Shown here piece by piece: positions 15,930-24,241 of a DNA stretch of 64,000 bases (position 1 is the stretch's first letter; every line of letters starts with the position of its first letter). Source of the DNA: Paenibacillus taichungensis (lineage in GTDB: Bacteria; Bacillota; Bacilli; Paenibacillales; Paenibacillaceae); assembly GCF_003287275.1 (NCBI RefSeq), contig NZ_QEVW01000006.1, positions 372,001 to 436,000 of the forward strand. Direction: 5' to 3'. Below the pieces are notes generated by a model. That model was not told the DNA's origin, ran no database searches, and saw only the letters and a list, made by a program, of their open reading frames with translations. Position numbers and translations under genes: made by a program.

Positions 15930-16967
15930 TTACAATTTGCCTTCTTCCCGATCTCCGGCGATGATTTCGTCGGTCTCGATGACGTAGTTAACGATGTCCT
16001 CAATGGTGGTATAAGCTAATCCAACGTATGTGTCGGCTGCACCATAATAGATGGCGATTCGCCCTGTCTCCGCATCATGCAATGTGGCGCAAGGGAAGAT
16101 AACATTGTCCACAAAGCCCTGCTCCTCGTACCATTTTTCCGGTGTCAGCACAAAGTTGGAGGAGCGATATTTTACTTTCGATGGTTCATCCAGATCCAGA
16201 ATGACTGCGCCCATACTATAAACAAAACCATTGCACGTTCCGGTCACGCCGTGATAGAACATTAGCCAGCCTGCGGACGTTTCAATCGGAGCAGGACCGC
16301 CGCCAATTTTGACCGATTGCCACCAGCCCTGACCGCCTTTGCTCATGACATGACGATGTTTGCCCCAGTACACCAGATCCGGGCTTTCGCTCAGAAAAAT
16401 GTCCCCGAACGGTGTATGTCCGCTGTCGCTTGGTCTGGACAACATCACATAGTTATCATTGATTTTGCGTGGAAACAACACGCCATTGCGGTTGAATGGA
16501 AGCATTGGATTTTCGAGACGGACAAACGTTTTGAAATCATCTGTTTTGGCCAATCCCAGCGCAGCACCATAGAAATCGGTACACCAGATGATGTAATACG
16601 TATCTTCGACTTTAACCAGACGTGGGTCATATGCATAGTTCGGCATGAAAGGATCACCGTTTTCATCCACAAAGGCAATCCGTTCCTCTTCAATATTCCA
16701 TGCCAGCCCATTCTCACTCGACCCCATGTGCAGGTGCGGACGTCCGTTAATCGTTTCTGCGCGAAATACGCCGATGAATTTCCCTTCATAAGGAACAACT
16801 GCACTGTTGAAAATACGGGCAACGCCCTTAACCGGATTACGCGGCACAACCGGATTGGCGGAGTGTCTCCATACCGGCCCCTCGGTCCCTTCCGGTTTAT
16901 CCTCCCAAGGCATATTCGGCAATGCTTCCCCGACAATGTGTACATTTTTCGTATCCAAAACTGTCAT
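15930..16967 (-). CDS. GH130 mannoside phosphorylase (mannooligosaccharide type)
   Basis: 345-aa five-bladed beta-propeller phosphorylase of family GH130, which cleaves beta-mannosides with phosphate to mannose-1-phosphate. The catalytic Asp is in NYAYDPRLVKV (D114). Family landmarks include FRAETINGRPHLHMGSSENG, KIGGGPAPIETSAGWLMFYHG and IYYGAADTYVGLA. It is shorter than and distinct from the second GH130 at 21681 and looks like the manno-oligosaccharide group (GH130_2-like). No signal peptide, so it is cytosolic. It follows the MalG-type permease by 23 bases with GGGAGAAATG as ribosome site, tying it to the importer. Confidence 0.9.
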   Translation of the reverse strand: MTVLDTKNVHIVGEALPNMPWEDKPEGTEGPVWRHSANPVVPRNPVKGVARIFNSAVVPYEGKFIGVFRAETINGRPHLHMGSSENGLAWNIEEERIAFVDENGDPFMPNYAYDPRLVKVEDTYYIIWCTDFYGAALGLAKTDDFKTFVRLENPMLPFNRNGVLFPRKINDNYVMLSRPSDSGHTPFGDIFLSESPDLVYWGKHRHVMSKGGQGWWQSVKIGGGPAPIETSAGWLMFYHGVTGTCNGFVYSMGAVILDLDEPSKVKYRSSNFVLTPEKWYEEQGFVDNVIFPCATLHDAETGRIAIYYGAADTYVGLAYTTIEDIVNYVIETDEIIAGDREEGKL

Positions 16968-16990
16968 CGTTTCATTTCTCCCTTCGTTTT

Positions 16991-17830
16991 TTATTTAACG
17001 GAGCCTTGTGCGAAGCCATTGTAGATGTACTTCTGTAGCAGCAGGAAAATAATCATCGTTGGAATGATGGCAATCATGATGCCTGCGCTGATAACCTCCC
17101 ACTGTGATCCGAATGGACCCTTGAATTTGAAAAGAGCCGTGGATATGACCTGCAAGTCTGTTTTGGGCATATACAGAAAAGGCGTGTAGAAGTCGTTGTA
17201 GATGTTGACACCTTTTACGATAATGACCGTTACAATCGCCGGTTTCAGCAGTGGCAAAATAATTCTCCAATAGATTGTGAAGTAGGAGGCACCATCCAGC
17301 ATGGCGGATTCATCCAGCGCATTTGAGATGGAACCCAGGAATTGCAGGAAAATATATACCGCGATGATATCTGTACCCAGGTACATGACGATAGCTGCCC
17401 AGCGGGTGTTGAACAGATCGAGGGCGTTAATGATCTGGAATGTGGCGACCTGCGTTGTCACACTCGGAATGAGGGTAGCAAGCAGAAAGGCTGCAACCAT
17501 GATTTTTTTGCCTTTGAATTTGAATCGATCCAGCACATACGCAATCATGGAACCCGTCAGGGTGGCGCCCACGATGGAGATGATCAGGATGATAATCGTA
17601 TTTTTGAAACCGACCAGCATGTTGCCGTCCACAAAAGCCTTGGTATAGTTCGCAAAGTTTAGCCAGTTGGCTGGTGGGGCAAGTGGACTGCTGGTCGCGT
17701 ACTCTGCGTTGGTTTTGAGTGATGCAAACAGCACCACTACAATGGGTACAAGCGCAATGAACGCTGCGATAATGAGTGAAGCATATTTAAATATGCTCGC
17801 AAGGGTATATTTGAATGGTTGCATGTTCAT
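16991..17830 (-). CDS. Carbohydrate ABC transporter permease, MalG type
   Basis: 279-aa permease with six hydrophobic segments. The C-terminal EAA-type loop ESAMLDGASYFTIYWRIILP contacts the ATPase, and the LASLKTNAEY region after helix 1 is typical of MalG/LacG proteins. The start overlaps the stop of the MalF-type gene by four bases. With the MalF protein and the binding protein at 18961 it forms the manno-oligosaccharide importer; no ATPase gene is present here, so a shared MsmX-like ATPase is likely. Confidence 0.94.
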   Translation of the reverse strand: MNMQPFKYTLASIFKYASLIIAAFIALVPIVVVLFASLKTNAEYATSSPLAPPANWLNFANYTKAFVDGNMLVGFKNTIIILIISIVGATLTGSMIAYVLDRFKFKGKKIMVAAFLLATLIPSVTTQVATFQIINALDLFNTRWAAIVMYLGTDIIAVYIFLQFLGSISNALDESAMLDGASYFTIYWRIILPLLKPAIVTVIIVKGVNIYNDFYTPFLYMPKTDLQVISTALFKFKGPFGSQWEVISAGIMIAIIPTMIIFLLLQKYIYNGFAQGSVK

Positions 17831-18714
17831 TCCTCCCCTTTCATGGTGACACGCTGAACCAGCGTAACAAGAATGACAATAAACAGCAGCACAACAGCCA
17901 TCGCTGATGCCAAGCCCAACTTGCCGTACTTAAATGCCAAGTGAACGGTCTGAATAACAAACGTCTCACTGCCGTTGGAACCATCGGTCATAATGTATGG
18001 AATATCGAACGCACTAATTGCGCCGCTAATCGCCAAAATCAGGTTGAGCTGCAGAATGCGTGTAATACTCGGCAGGATAATATGGCGGAACTGCTGCCAG
18101 CGATTGGCCCCGTCAATATCCGACGCTTCATAGACATCTTTTTGAATGGATGAGATTGCACCCAGGAAGATAATGAAGTTAAAGCCCATATATCTCCATA
18201 CCGATGCGCCTGCGAGCGACACGTTAATAATGTTCGGATTTCCAAGCCAGAGCTGGGTGTACTGTCCAAGCCCTACTGCCTGCATGAGTGTATCGAGGGT
18301 CCCGTCCGGTTTGAAGAAAAAGAGGAAGATAAATCCGATGGCTACGCCATTCAGCAGATAGGGGAAGAACAATATGCCTTTAAAAAAGTTTTTTCCGCGG
18401 AATATGAAGCTCAGAATCGTGGCAAAGTAGAGGGCCAGGCCCATTTGTACGAAGGTAGCCACAAAATAATACAGACTGACAATAAACACTTTAAAATACT
18501 CAGGGTCGCTGAATATCCGCGTGTAGTTTTCAAACCCCACATAGTCGAACCTTTTGCTGTATCCGTTCCAATCGGTGAAGCTGTATTTGAACATGTTAAT
18601 GACAGGTAAATAAGCAAACGTGAACAGTAGTGCCAGCGGAATGATCGAGAAGGCACAGATGATAAATATGCGTTGCGCTGAGTAGCCCCAATTCGAAATC
18701 TTCAAGTATTTCAT
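17827..18714 (-). CDS. Carbohydrate ABC transporter permease, MalF type
   Basis: 295-aa permease with six hydrophobic segments and the EAA loop YEASDIDGANRWQQFRHIILP. The start chosen is ATG at 18714 (MKYLKISNWGYSAQR), preceded by GGAGGTGTGGAG; a longer in-frame extension to 18777 lacks a ribosome site. It is the second gene of the mannan importer operon, translationally coupled to the MalG-type gene. The 246-base gap to the binding-protein gene carries a small hairpin at 18794-18806. Confidence 0.92.
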   Translation of the reverse strand: MKYLKISNWGYSAQRIFIICAFSIIPLALLFTFAYLPVINMFKYSFTDWNGYSKRFDYVGFENYTRIFSDPEYFKVFIVSLYYFVATFVQMGLALYFATILSFIFRGKNFFKGILFFPYLLNGVAIGFIFLFFFKPDGTLDTLMQAVGLGQYTQLWLGNPNIINVSLAGASVWRYMGFNFIIFLGAISSIQKDVYEASDIDGANRWQQFRHIILPSITRILQLNLILAISGAISAFDIPYIMTDGSNGSETFVIQTVHLAFKYGKLGLASAMAVVLLFIVILVTLVQRVTMKGEE

Positions 18715-18793
18715 GCTCTCCACACCTCCAAGCGGGTCTGCCGCTTTTATATCGAAAGACTCCCGTCCAAATAACAAATGCCTGAGTACTTAA

Positions 18794-18806
18794 CCACCGA
18801 AGGTGG
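18794..18806 (-). other. Small hairpin between binding-protein and permease genes
   Basis: CCACC and GGTGG pair around a three-base loop, with no T run after it, so it is not a terminator. Such elements after binding-protein genes can stabilise the upstream message and raise its level relative to the permeases. The rest of the gap 18715-18960 shows no gene. Confidence 0.35.
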
Positions 18807-18960
18807 CATTTCACATCCGATATGCTGCATCCAGATGCAAAATGCCGCAAGGGAATATACCCCCCTCTTTCCTTAGCCTCAGCAAAAGCAATCTGCCTCG
18901 CTGCATGGCAGCGGTGGTTGGGCACAGGTCTTTACAAATCGATGTAGCCCGGGAATTTGT

Positions 18961-20274
18961 TTATTTCGCGAGTTCTGCCCGCGCTTTCACCCATTTGTCA
19001 TTCAGGTCCTTCATGATGTCGTCATACGATTCGCTGCGGTTACCGATGGCAGCTTCGATAATGCGTTTCTTGAAGTCAGGCTGCCAGAGGCCAATCTCGC
19101 CTTCGTTGTCGATTTTGTCAACCAGACCTTCCTGTCCTTCTTTGGCAGGAGTCAGTGTGGAGAATGTTACGTCTTTGTATTGATCCAAAATCGGTGGCAA
19201 TTCCGCATTTTTGTCTGCGCTCATGCCTCCGCCTTGTTCAACCGCATAGTTTGATTTCGCGAGGAACCAATCGATCCAGGCTTTGGCAGCAGGTTTGTTC
19301 TCACTGTTCACGTTCATGCCGATGTTATAGTCTGCTGCGAGCGGAACAACCACGTCACTTGCATTCGTAGGGAATGGCAAGAATCCAATATTATCTGGTG
19401 TATCGGTCAAGCCTTGAATTTGGGTAATCGCCCATGATCCAAGCGCCATCGTTGCAATTTTCCCATTCGCCAGATCAGCCTTGGAGCTTTCCCAGTCGGT
19501 TGTGGTCGGGTCTTTCTCAATCAGGCCATTCTTGGCTGCATCATAAAGTACTTTGTACAATTCATAGTGCGGCTTGCCCGCCACAAAGTTTTCATCCGTG
19601 TTCGGTTGATCAATGTTTACGTAGTCCACACTGCCTGCAACCGTCGGCAGATCTGCTTCCCATTGTGTCAAAGCCCAGCCGGAGGCATAGTTGGTGTACA
19701 GTGGAATCGCGTCTGTATTGTCTTTCACCAGTTGGAGTGCAGCCTGGAATTGCTCAGGCGTTTTGGGAACTTCCGCAATGCCAGCCTCCTTGAACACTTG
19801 TTTGTTATAAATGATACCGGAGAACGTGATAACGGTTGGAATACCATATACCTGGCCGTCAACCATACGCTCTTCAATGGCTGTGTACTTATCTTTCAAC
19901 TCATCGTACGTGCCCAGCGGTTCGAAAAAGTCCGGAATGTCCGCAATCGGTACGCTGGTGGGGATCATTAGCACATCACCGTAATCTTTGGTACTCATAC
20001 GAATCTTCACTTGTCCTTCATAGTCGGCCAGTGCCTGGAAGTTTACTTTGACATCCGGGTATTCCTTATTGAACTCCGCAGCATAGTCTTTGAATACGGT
20101 ATCAACAATATCTGTACGTTGTGTAAGGACGGTAATCTCACCCTTGATATCTGCAGGATCTGTGCTGATTTCCTCTCCTGCCTGTGATGAGCCACCTCCA
20201 GAAGAGCATGCTGCGAGCAGAGAAGTGATGAGCAGCATGGTGAGCAGCAACATCCAACCTTTGTTTTTATTCAA
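18961..20274 (-). CDS. Manno-oligosaccharide-binding lipoprotein (family 1 SBP)
   Basis: 437-aa lipoprotein. Signal MNKNKGWMLLLTMLLITSLL ends in lipobox LAAC, with a Ser/Gly tether (SSGGGSS) after the Cys. The body shows the family 1 pattern, including MALGSWAITQIQG in the middle. First gene of the operon SBP, MalF, MalG, GH130, GH113, from a promoter at 20330-20358. Substrate is inferred as beta-1,4-manno-oligosaccharide from the downstream enzymes, not from the protein itself. Confidence 0.93.
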   Translation of the reverse strand: MNKNKGWMLLLTMLLITSLLAACSSGGGSSQAGEEISTDPADIKGEITVLTQRTDIVDTVFKDYAAEFNKEYPDVKVNFQALADYEGQVKIRMSTKDYGDVLMIPTSVPIADIPDFFEPLGTYDELKDKYTAIEERMVDGQVYGIPTVITFSGIIYNKQVFKEAGIAEVPKTPEQFQAALQLVKDNTDAIPLYTNYASGWALTQWEADLPTVAGSVDYVNIDQPNTDENFVAGKPHYELYKVLYDAAKNGLIEKDPTTTDWESSKADLANGKIATMALGSWAITQIQGLTDTPDNIGFLPFPTNASDVVVPLAADYNIGMNVNSENKPAAKAWIDWFLAKSNYAVEQGGGMSADKNAELPPILDQYKDVTFSTLTPAKEGQEGLVDKIDNEGEIGLWQPDFKKRIIEAAIGNRSESYDDIMKDLNDKWVKARAELAK

Positions 20275-20305
20275 TTGATTCGACCCCTTTCTTAAGTTAA
20301 TTTAA

Positions 20306-20317
20306 GTTATCGTTAAG
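20306..20317. promoter_or_regulatory. Putative LacI-type operator A (downstream of SBP promoter)
   Basis: GTTATCGTTAAG is an imperfect CG-centred palindrome resembling GTTAACGTTAAC at 20444-20455. It lies just after the predicted start of the minus-strand transcript, a repressing position. Confidence 0.45.
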
Positions 20318-20329
20318 GTTACAAAATGA

Positions 20330-20358
20330 ATTTTATTATGGTAACGCTTACCTGTCAA
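20330..20358 (-). promoter_or_regulatory. SBP operon promoter with operator B in its spacer
   Basis: Minus-strand TTGACA (20353-20358), exactly 17 bases, TAAAAT (20330-20335). The spacer holds GGTAACGCTTACC (20340-20352), an inverted repeat of GGTAA/TTACC around CGC. A regulator bound there would block polymerase directly. The site also resembles a CcpA cre sequence but with mismatches at key places. Confidence 0.75.
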
Positions 20359-20403
20359 TTAAATTATTTCTTACTTAACAAAAGGTTTTTATTCCGGGAC
20401 GCG

Positions 20404-20455
20404 TTGACAATGCTTTTATCCAATACTAAAATTACTTAATAAGGTTAACGTTAAC
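20404..20455 (+). promoter_or_regulatory. Epimerase operon promoter with perfect operator C
   Basis: TTGACA (20404-20409), 17 bases, TAAAAT (20427-20432): the same hexamers and spacing as the divergent SBP promoter. The 12-bp perfect palindrome GTTAACGTTAAC (20444-20455) begins about 12 bases after the -10, over the transcription start. Repression by the LacI protein encoded at 23052 is the natural reading. Confidence 0.78.
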
Positions 20456-20496
20456 TTAATTTATTTGCACCCTGTACTTTGAAGGAGCGCTCACTT

Positions 20497-21678
20497 ATGA
20501 CTCACATCAATGACATCAGAAATGAAATAAAAGAACACTGGGAAGGTCATATTTTGCCATTCTGGTCTGCCCTCAAAGATCATAACAACGGCGGATTCTA
20601 CGGTTGGGTCGGCAATGACCTTCAGGTTGATCCACTCGCTCCCAAGGGCGGAATCGCCACAGCAAGACAATTATGGTCTTTTGCAGCAGCCTACAGGGTA
20701 ACCGGAAATGAAATCTGGCGTGATCACGCTGAACATGCTTACCGTTTCCTTGTCGATCATGTGATGGATACGGAATACGGCGGCATGTATTGGATGGTCC
20801 ATGCCAATGGAGAACCGCTGGACACAAGCAAGCATGTTTATACGCAATCCTTCGGCGTTTACTCACTCAGTGAGTACTATCGTGCCACCGGGGATGCATC
20901 TGCTTTGGAACTTGCGAAAACGCTTTTTTCTCTCATTGAGAATCGAGGGTTGAATGCCGAACTACCTGCATATAAGGAACAATTTGATCGCTTTTGGAAT
21001 GAACAGCCCAATGAAATGCTGAGCGAGAATGGTGTGATTGCGGATTACACGATGAATACGCATATTCACGTGTTGGAGGCCTACACCACGCTCTACCGAG
21101 TGTGGCCAGATCAGCAGGTGAAGACGGCGCTGGAACGCCTGCTAGGCATCTTATATGAACGGGTGTATGACAAGGTCACGAAGTTTCTTGGGGTATTTTT
21201 CAACAAGGATTGGCAATCCATCATTGATCTGCGCTCATTCGGGCATGACATTGAAGCCAGCTGGCTGATCGACGAAACGTTGAAAGTGCTGGGCTTGGAC
21301 CAACACCCGGAGTATTCCGCGATGGTTACGGACATCGCCTATAACATTTCCAATGCTGCTGTACAGGCCGATGGCTCTCTAATGAATGAACAAGAGGGGG
21401 ACCACGTGGATGAAAAGCGGATATGGTGGGTTCAGGCCGAGGCGATGGTCGGCTTCTACAACGCCTATGAGCGTACAGGTGACCGTTTGTTTTTGGAGAG
21501 AGTAGAACGCTTGTGGACATATACGAAGGAACATATTTTCGATCACCGTGCTGGCGGGGAATGGTACTGGTCGGTAGACGGGAACGGCACACCGGATCAA
21601 AGTGAAATCGCCGGGCCGTGGAAATGCCCGTATCACAATAGCAGGTTTTGTATTGAACTGATTGAGAGGATGGGATAG
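20497..21678 (+). CDS. Cellobiose 2-epimerase
   Basis: 393-aa (alpha/alpha)6-barrel enzyme of the N-acylglucosamine 2-epimerase superfamily. It converts the reducing-end sugar of beta-1,4-disaccharides, here probably mannobiose to mannosyl-glucose. All signature residues are present: [23 protein letters not shown] (His and Glu), the IWWVQAEA tryptophan pair, and WKCPYHNSR with the second catalytic His. The ATG at 20497 follows GAAGGAG; an upstream TTG is less likely. Its stop (TAG 21676-21678) abuts the phosphorylase gene, so both are one unit. Confidence 0.93.
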   Translation: MTHINDIRNEIKEHWEGHILPFWSALKDHNNGGFYGWVGNDLQVDPLAPKGGIATARQLWSFAAAYRVTGNEIWRDHAEHAYRFLVDHVMDTEYGGMYWMVHANGEPLDTSKHVYTQSFGVYSLSEYYRATGDASALELAKTLFSLIENRGLNAELPAYKEQFDRFWNEQPNEMLSENGVIADYTMNTHIHVLEAYTTLYRVWPDQQVKTALERLLGILYERVYDKVTKFLGVFFNKDWQSIIDLRSFGHDIEASWLIDETLKVLGLDQHPEYSAMVTDIAYNISNAAVQADGSLMNEQEGDHVDEKRIWWVQAEAMVGFYNAYERTGDRLFLERVERLWTYTKEHIFDHRAGGEWYWSVDGNGTPDQSEIAGPWKCPYHNSRFCIELIERMG

Positions 21679-21680
21679 TG

Positions 21681-22865
21681 ATGATACACCCCAAATACAA
21701 TGAATTGTTGGAGCAACAAGAACAGCTGCTTACACGCCAAAATGAAATTGATCCTTCATTCTACAACGGCGTATATGATCGGTACCGTTATCCGGTAATC
21801 ACACGCCATCATGTACCGCTGCACTGGAGATTTGATGTGGACGAAACGACAAATCCCCACTTCATGGAACGTCTGGGCATTAACGCTACGCTTAATCCGG
21901 GAGCCATCTATTTCAATGGCAAATACGTGATGGTCATCCGTACCGAAGGATTAGACCGCAAATCCATCTTCGCCCTAGCTGAGAGTGATAACGGCATCGA
22001 CGGATTTCGTTTCACAGGCAAACCTTTAGTGTGGGAAGATATTGATGCGGAAGAGACCAACCAGTATGATATGCGATTGGTTCAGCATGAAGATGGCTGG
22101 ATTTATGGTATCTACTGCTCAGAGCGCAAAGACCCCGAAGCTCCGGCATTCGATACATCCAGTGCCGTAGCCCAGGCCGGACTTGTCCGGACACGCGATC
22201 TGGTCAGCTGGGAGCGTCTACCCAACATCACCACCAACTCCCCTCAACAGCGAAATGTTGTATTGCACCCCGAATTTGTAGAGGGTAAATATGCGTTCTA
22301 TACACGGCCGCAAGACGGATTCATCTCCACAGGCAGCGGTGGCGGGATTGCCTTCGGTCTGTGCGATGACATTCTGAATCCTGTGATTGAGGAAGAGACG
22401 ATCATCGATGAACGAAAATACCATACCGTATATGAAGTGAAAAACGGCCAGGGCCCTGCTCCGATCAAAACGGATCGCGGCTGGATTCACCTTGCCCACG
22501 GGGTTCGCAACACGGCAGCGGGTCTTCGATATGTACTGTACACGTTCGCTACGGATCTAAATGATCCGGCACGCATCATCGCCAAGCCGGGCGGGCATTT
22601 CATTGCTCCTTATGACGACGAGCGTGTAGGCGATGTGTCCAATGTTATTTTCTGCAACGGTGCAGTGGTCAACGAACAGGGTGAGGTCTTCATTTATTAC
22701 GCATCCAGCGATACCCGCTGTCATGTGGCCACAACAACGCTGGAAAAACTGGTCGATTACACATTCAATACTCCTGCTGATCCTTACCGTTCTCTGGATT
22801 GTGCCAGCCAGCGCGGTGACCTGATCGAGCGGAATGAGAAGCTTCTCCAAAAGCAATTGTCTTAA
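21681..22865 (+). CDS. 4-O-beta-D-mannosyl-D-glucose phosphorylase (GH130)
   Basis: About 394 aa, cytosolic GH130 subfamily 1 enzyme that phosphorolyses mannosyl-glucose to mannose-1-phosphate and glucose. The resemblance to the Bacteroides fragilis enzyme is extensive: [20 protein letters not shown], the catalytic Asp in [52 protein letters not shown] and [13 protein letters not shown] 21681 is chosen; GTG at 21678 is an alternative, and both share the AGAGGA ribosome site. Encoded directly after the epimerase that makes its substrate. Confidence 0.93.
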   Translation: MIHPKYNELLEQQEQLLTRQNEIDPSFYNGVYDRYRYPVITRHHVPLHWRFDVDETTNPHFMERLGINATLNPGAIYFNGKYVMVIRTEGLDRKSIFALAESDNGIDGFRFTGKPLVWEDIDAEETNQYDMRLVQHEDGWIYGIYCSERKDPEAPAFDTSSAVAQAGLVRTRDLVSWERLPNITTNSPQQRNVVLHPEFVEGKYAFYTRPQDGFISTGSGGGIAFGLCDDILNPVIEEETIIDERKYHTVYEVKNGQGPAPIKTDRGWIHLAHGVRNTAAGLRYVLYTFATDLNDPARIIAKPGGHFIAPYDDERVGDVSNVIFCNGAVVNEQGEVFIYYASSDTRCHVATTTLEKLVDYTFNTPADPYRSLDCASQRGDLIERNEKLLQKQLS

Positions 22866-23051
22866 AACCGGAAGAGCAGCCTTCAACGGAAAATGCAGCA
22901 TGCTGAAAAATTAGCGCAGTGCCAATCAGAATTTCTTTATTCCATGTGGGTAACGATGTATACTAATATGGATTGTTGTTATGTTTGAAGGAAGCGCTAA
23001 CCATAATGACAGCACATTGTACGTAAACCGGCTTGAAGGAGGCGACCAAAG

Positions 23052-24083
23052 CTGAAGAACAATATCACCATGCGGGATATCGCCGACAAGCTCGGAGTTA
23101 GCAGTGTGACGGTCTCGAAAGCATTAAATGATAAAGATGGCGTCAGTGGCGAATTGAAGGAAAAAATTAAAGTGCTTGCCGTTCAGATGGGCTATCGGTA
23201 TAACGCCGCGGCTCGTTCCATGAAGGAAGGCTTAACTCATAATATTGGTGTTATTATACCGGAGCGCTTTACCGGACCTACACAATCGTTCTATGTACGT
23301 GTATTCCAGCGCATCACCAAACATCTGGAGGATCAGGGGTACTACGGCATTCTGCATATTCTGAATGTGGAGGACGAAGAGGAATTAATCCTGCCAAAGC
23401 TCTATAGTGACAACAAAGTGGATGGTTTCATTGTGCTTGGACAAGTCAGCAAGGAATATATCGAGCTCGTCCAGTCGATGGACGTTCCCAAAATGTTTCT
23501 CGATTTCTACGATGAGCATTCTGATATCGACTCTGTCGTTACCGACAACTTCTACGCTGCTTATGAGCTGACAAACGTTCTGGTTCAACAGGGACACCGC
23601 CGCATCGCTTATGTGGGGAATCTCTATTCTACAAGCAGCATTCAGGACCGATTCCTCGGTTATTACAAATCATTGCTGGAACATCGGTTACCGATGAATC
23701 CGGATCTCGTGCTTAATGACCGCGATGAGCGAGGTACGTTTATTGAAATTGATTTGCCAGCTCAGCTGCCTACGGCTTTTGTATGCAACTGTGATCAGGT
23801 GGCCCATCTGCTCGTTCAGAAACTGACTTCACTGGGTATTCAGGTGCCTGCACAATGCTCTGTGGTTGGGTTCGATAATGATATCTATGCCACACTCTCC
23901 GATCCCAAGTTAACTACGGTTGAGGTCGATGTGGAACAGATGGCGCGTACTGCGGTTCATTCCATGCTCAAAAAGATTGATAACCCGAGTCGCAGCTTCG
24001 GCCGTGTACACGTGAAGGGCAATATCATTTATCGTGATTCGGTGAGTGCTGCACCTGCCCTTTCGGATGACGAATCTAACTAA
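23052..24083 (+). CDS. LacI family regulator of the mannan locus (probable CTG start)
   Basis: About 343 aa: helix-turn-helix MRDIADKLGVSSVTVSKALN, hinge RYNAAARSMKEG, then a periplasmic-binding-type ligand domain (VDGFIVLG, FLDFYDEH, GHRRIAYVGN, VVGFDND). LacI proteins of this kind usually start a few residues before TMRDIA. Here AAGGAGG (23036-23042) is followed nine bases later by CTG (23052) encoding L-K-N-N-I-T-M-R-D, whereas the ATG at 23070 is 27 bases from it. CTG initiation is therefore proposed. It likely represses the operators at 20306-20455 and is relieved by a manno-oligosaccharide. Confidence 0.88.
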   Translation: MKNNITMRDIADKLGVSSVTVSKALNDKDGVSGELKEKIKVLAVQMGYRYNAAARSMKEGLTHNIGVIIPERFTGPTQSFYVRVFQRITKHLEDQGYYGILHILNVEDEEELILPKLYSDNKVDGFIVLGQVSKEYIELVQSMDVPKMFLDFYDEHSDIDSVVTDNFYAAYELTNVLVQQGHRRIAYVGNLYSTSSIQDRFLGYYKSLLEHRLPMNPDLVLNDRDERGTFIEIDLPAQLPTAFVCNCDQVAHLLVQKLTSLGIQVPAQCSVVGFDNDIYATLSDPKLTTVEVDVEQMARTAVHSMLKKIDNPSRSFGRVHVKGNIIYRDSVSAAPALSDDESN

Positions 24084-24108
24084 TAAGGAACGAAGACTCC
24101 CTGTTCCA

Positions 24109-24152
24109 CAAAAAGAGTGCTCCCGGCCACTACGGCTGCAGGAGCACTCTTT
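24109..24152. terminator. Bidirectional terminator between lacI and pectate lyase
   Basis: AAAGAGTGCTCC (24112-24123) and GGAGCACTCTTT (24141-24152) pair perfectly over 12 bases, with A's on the left and T's on the right. It can serve lacI on the plus strand and the pectate lyase gene on the minus strand. Confidence 0.85.
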
Positions 24153-24241
24153 GCTTATGAAAAAAAGAGGAAATGGTCAGGAACCACTGTAGATTACGGC
24201 CATTCTCCACTCGATTCAAAATACCTAACTCCTGTTACAAC

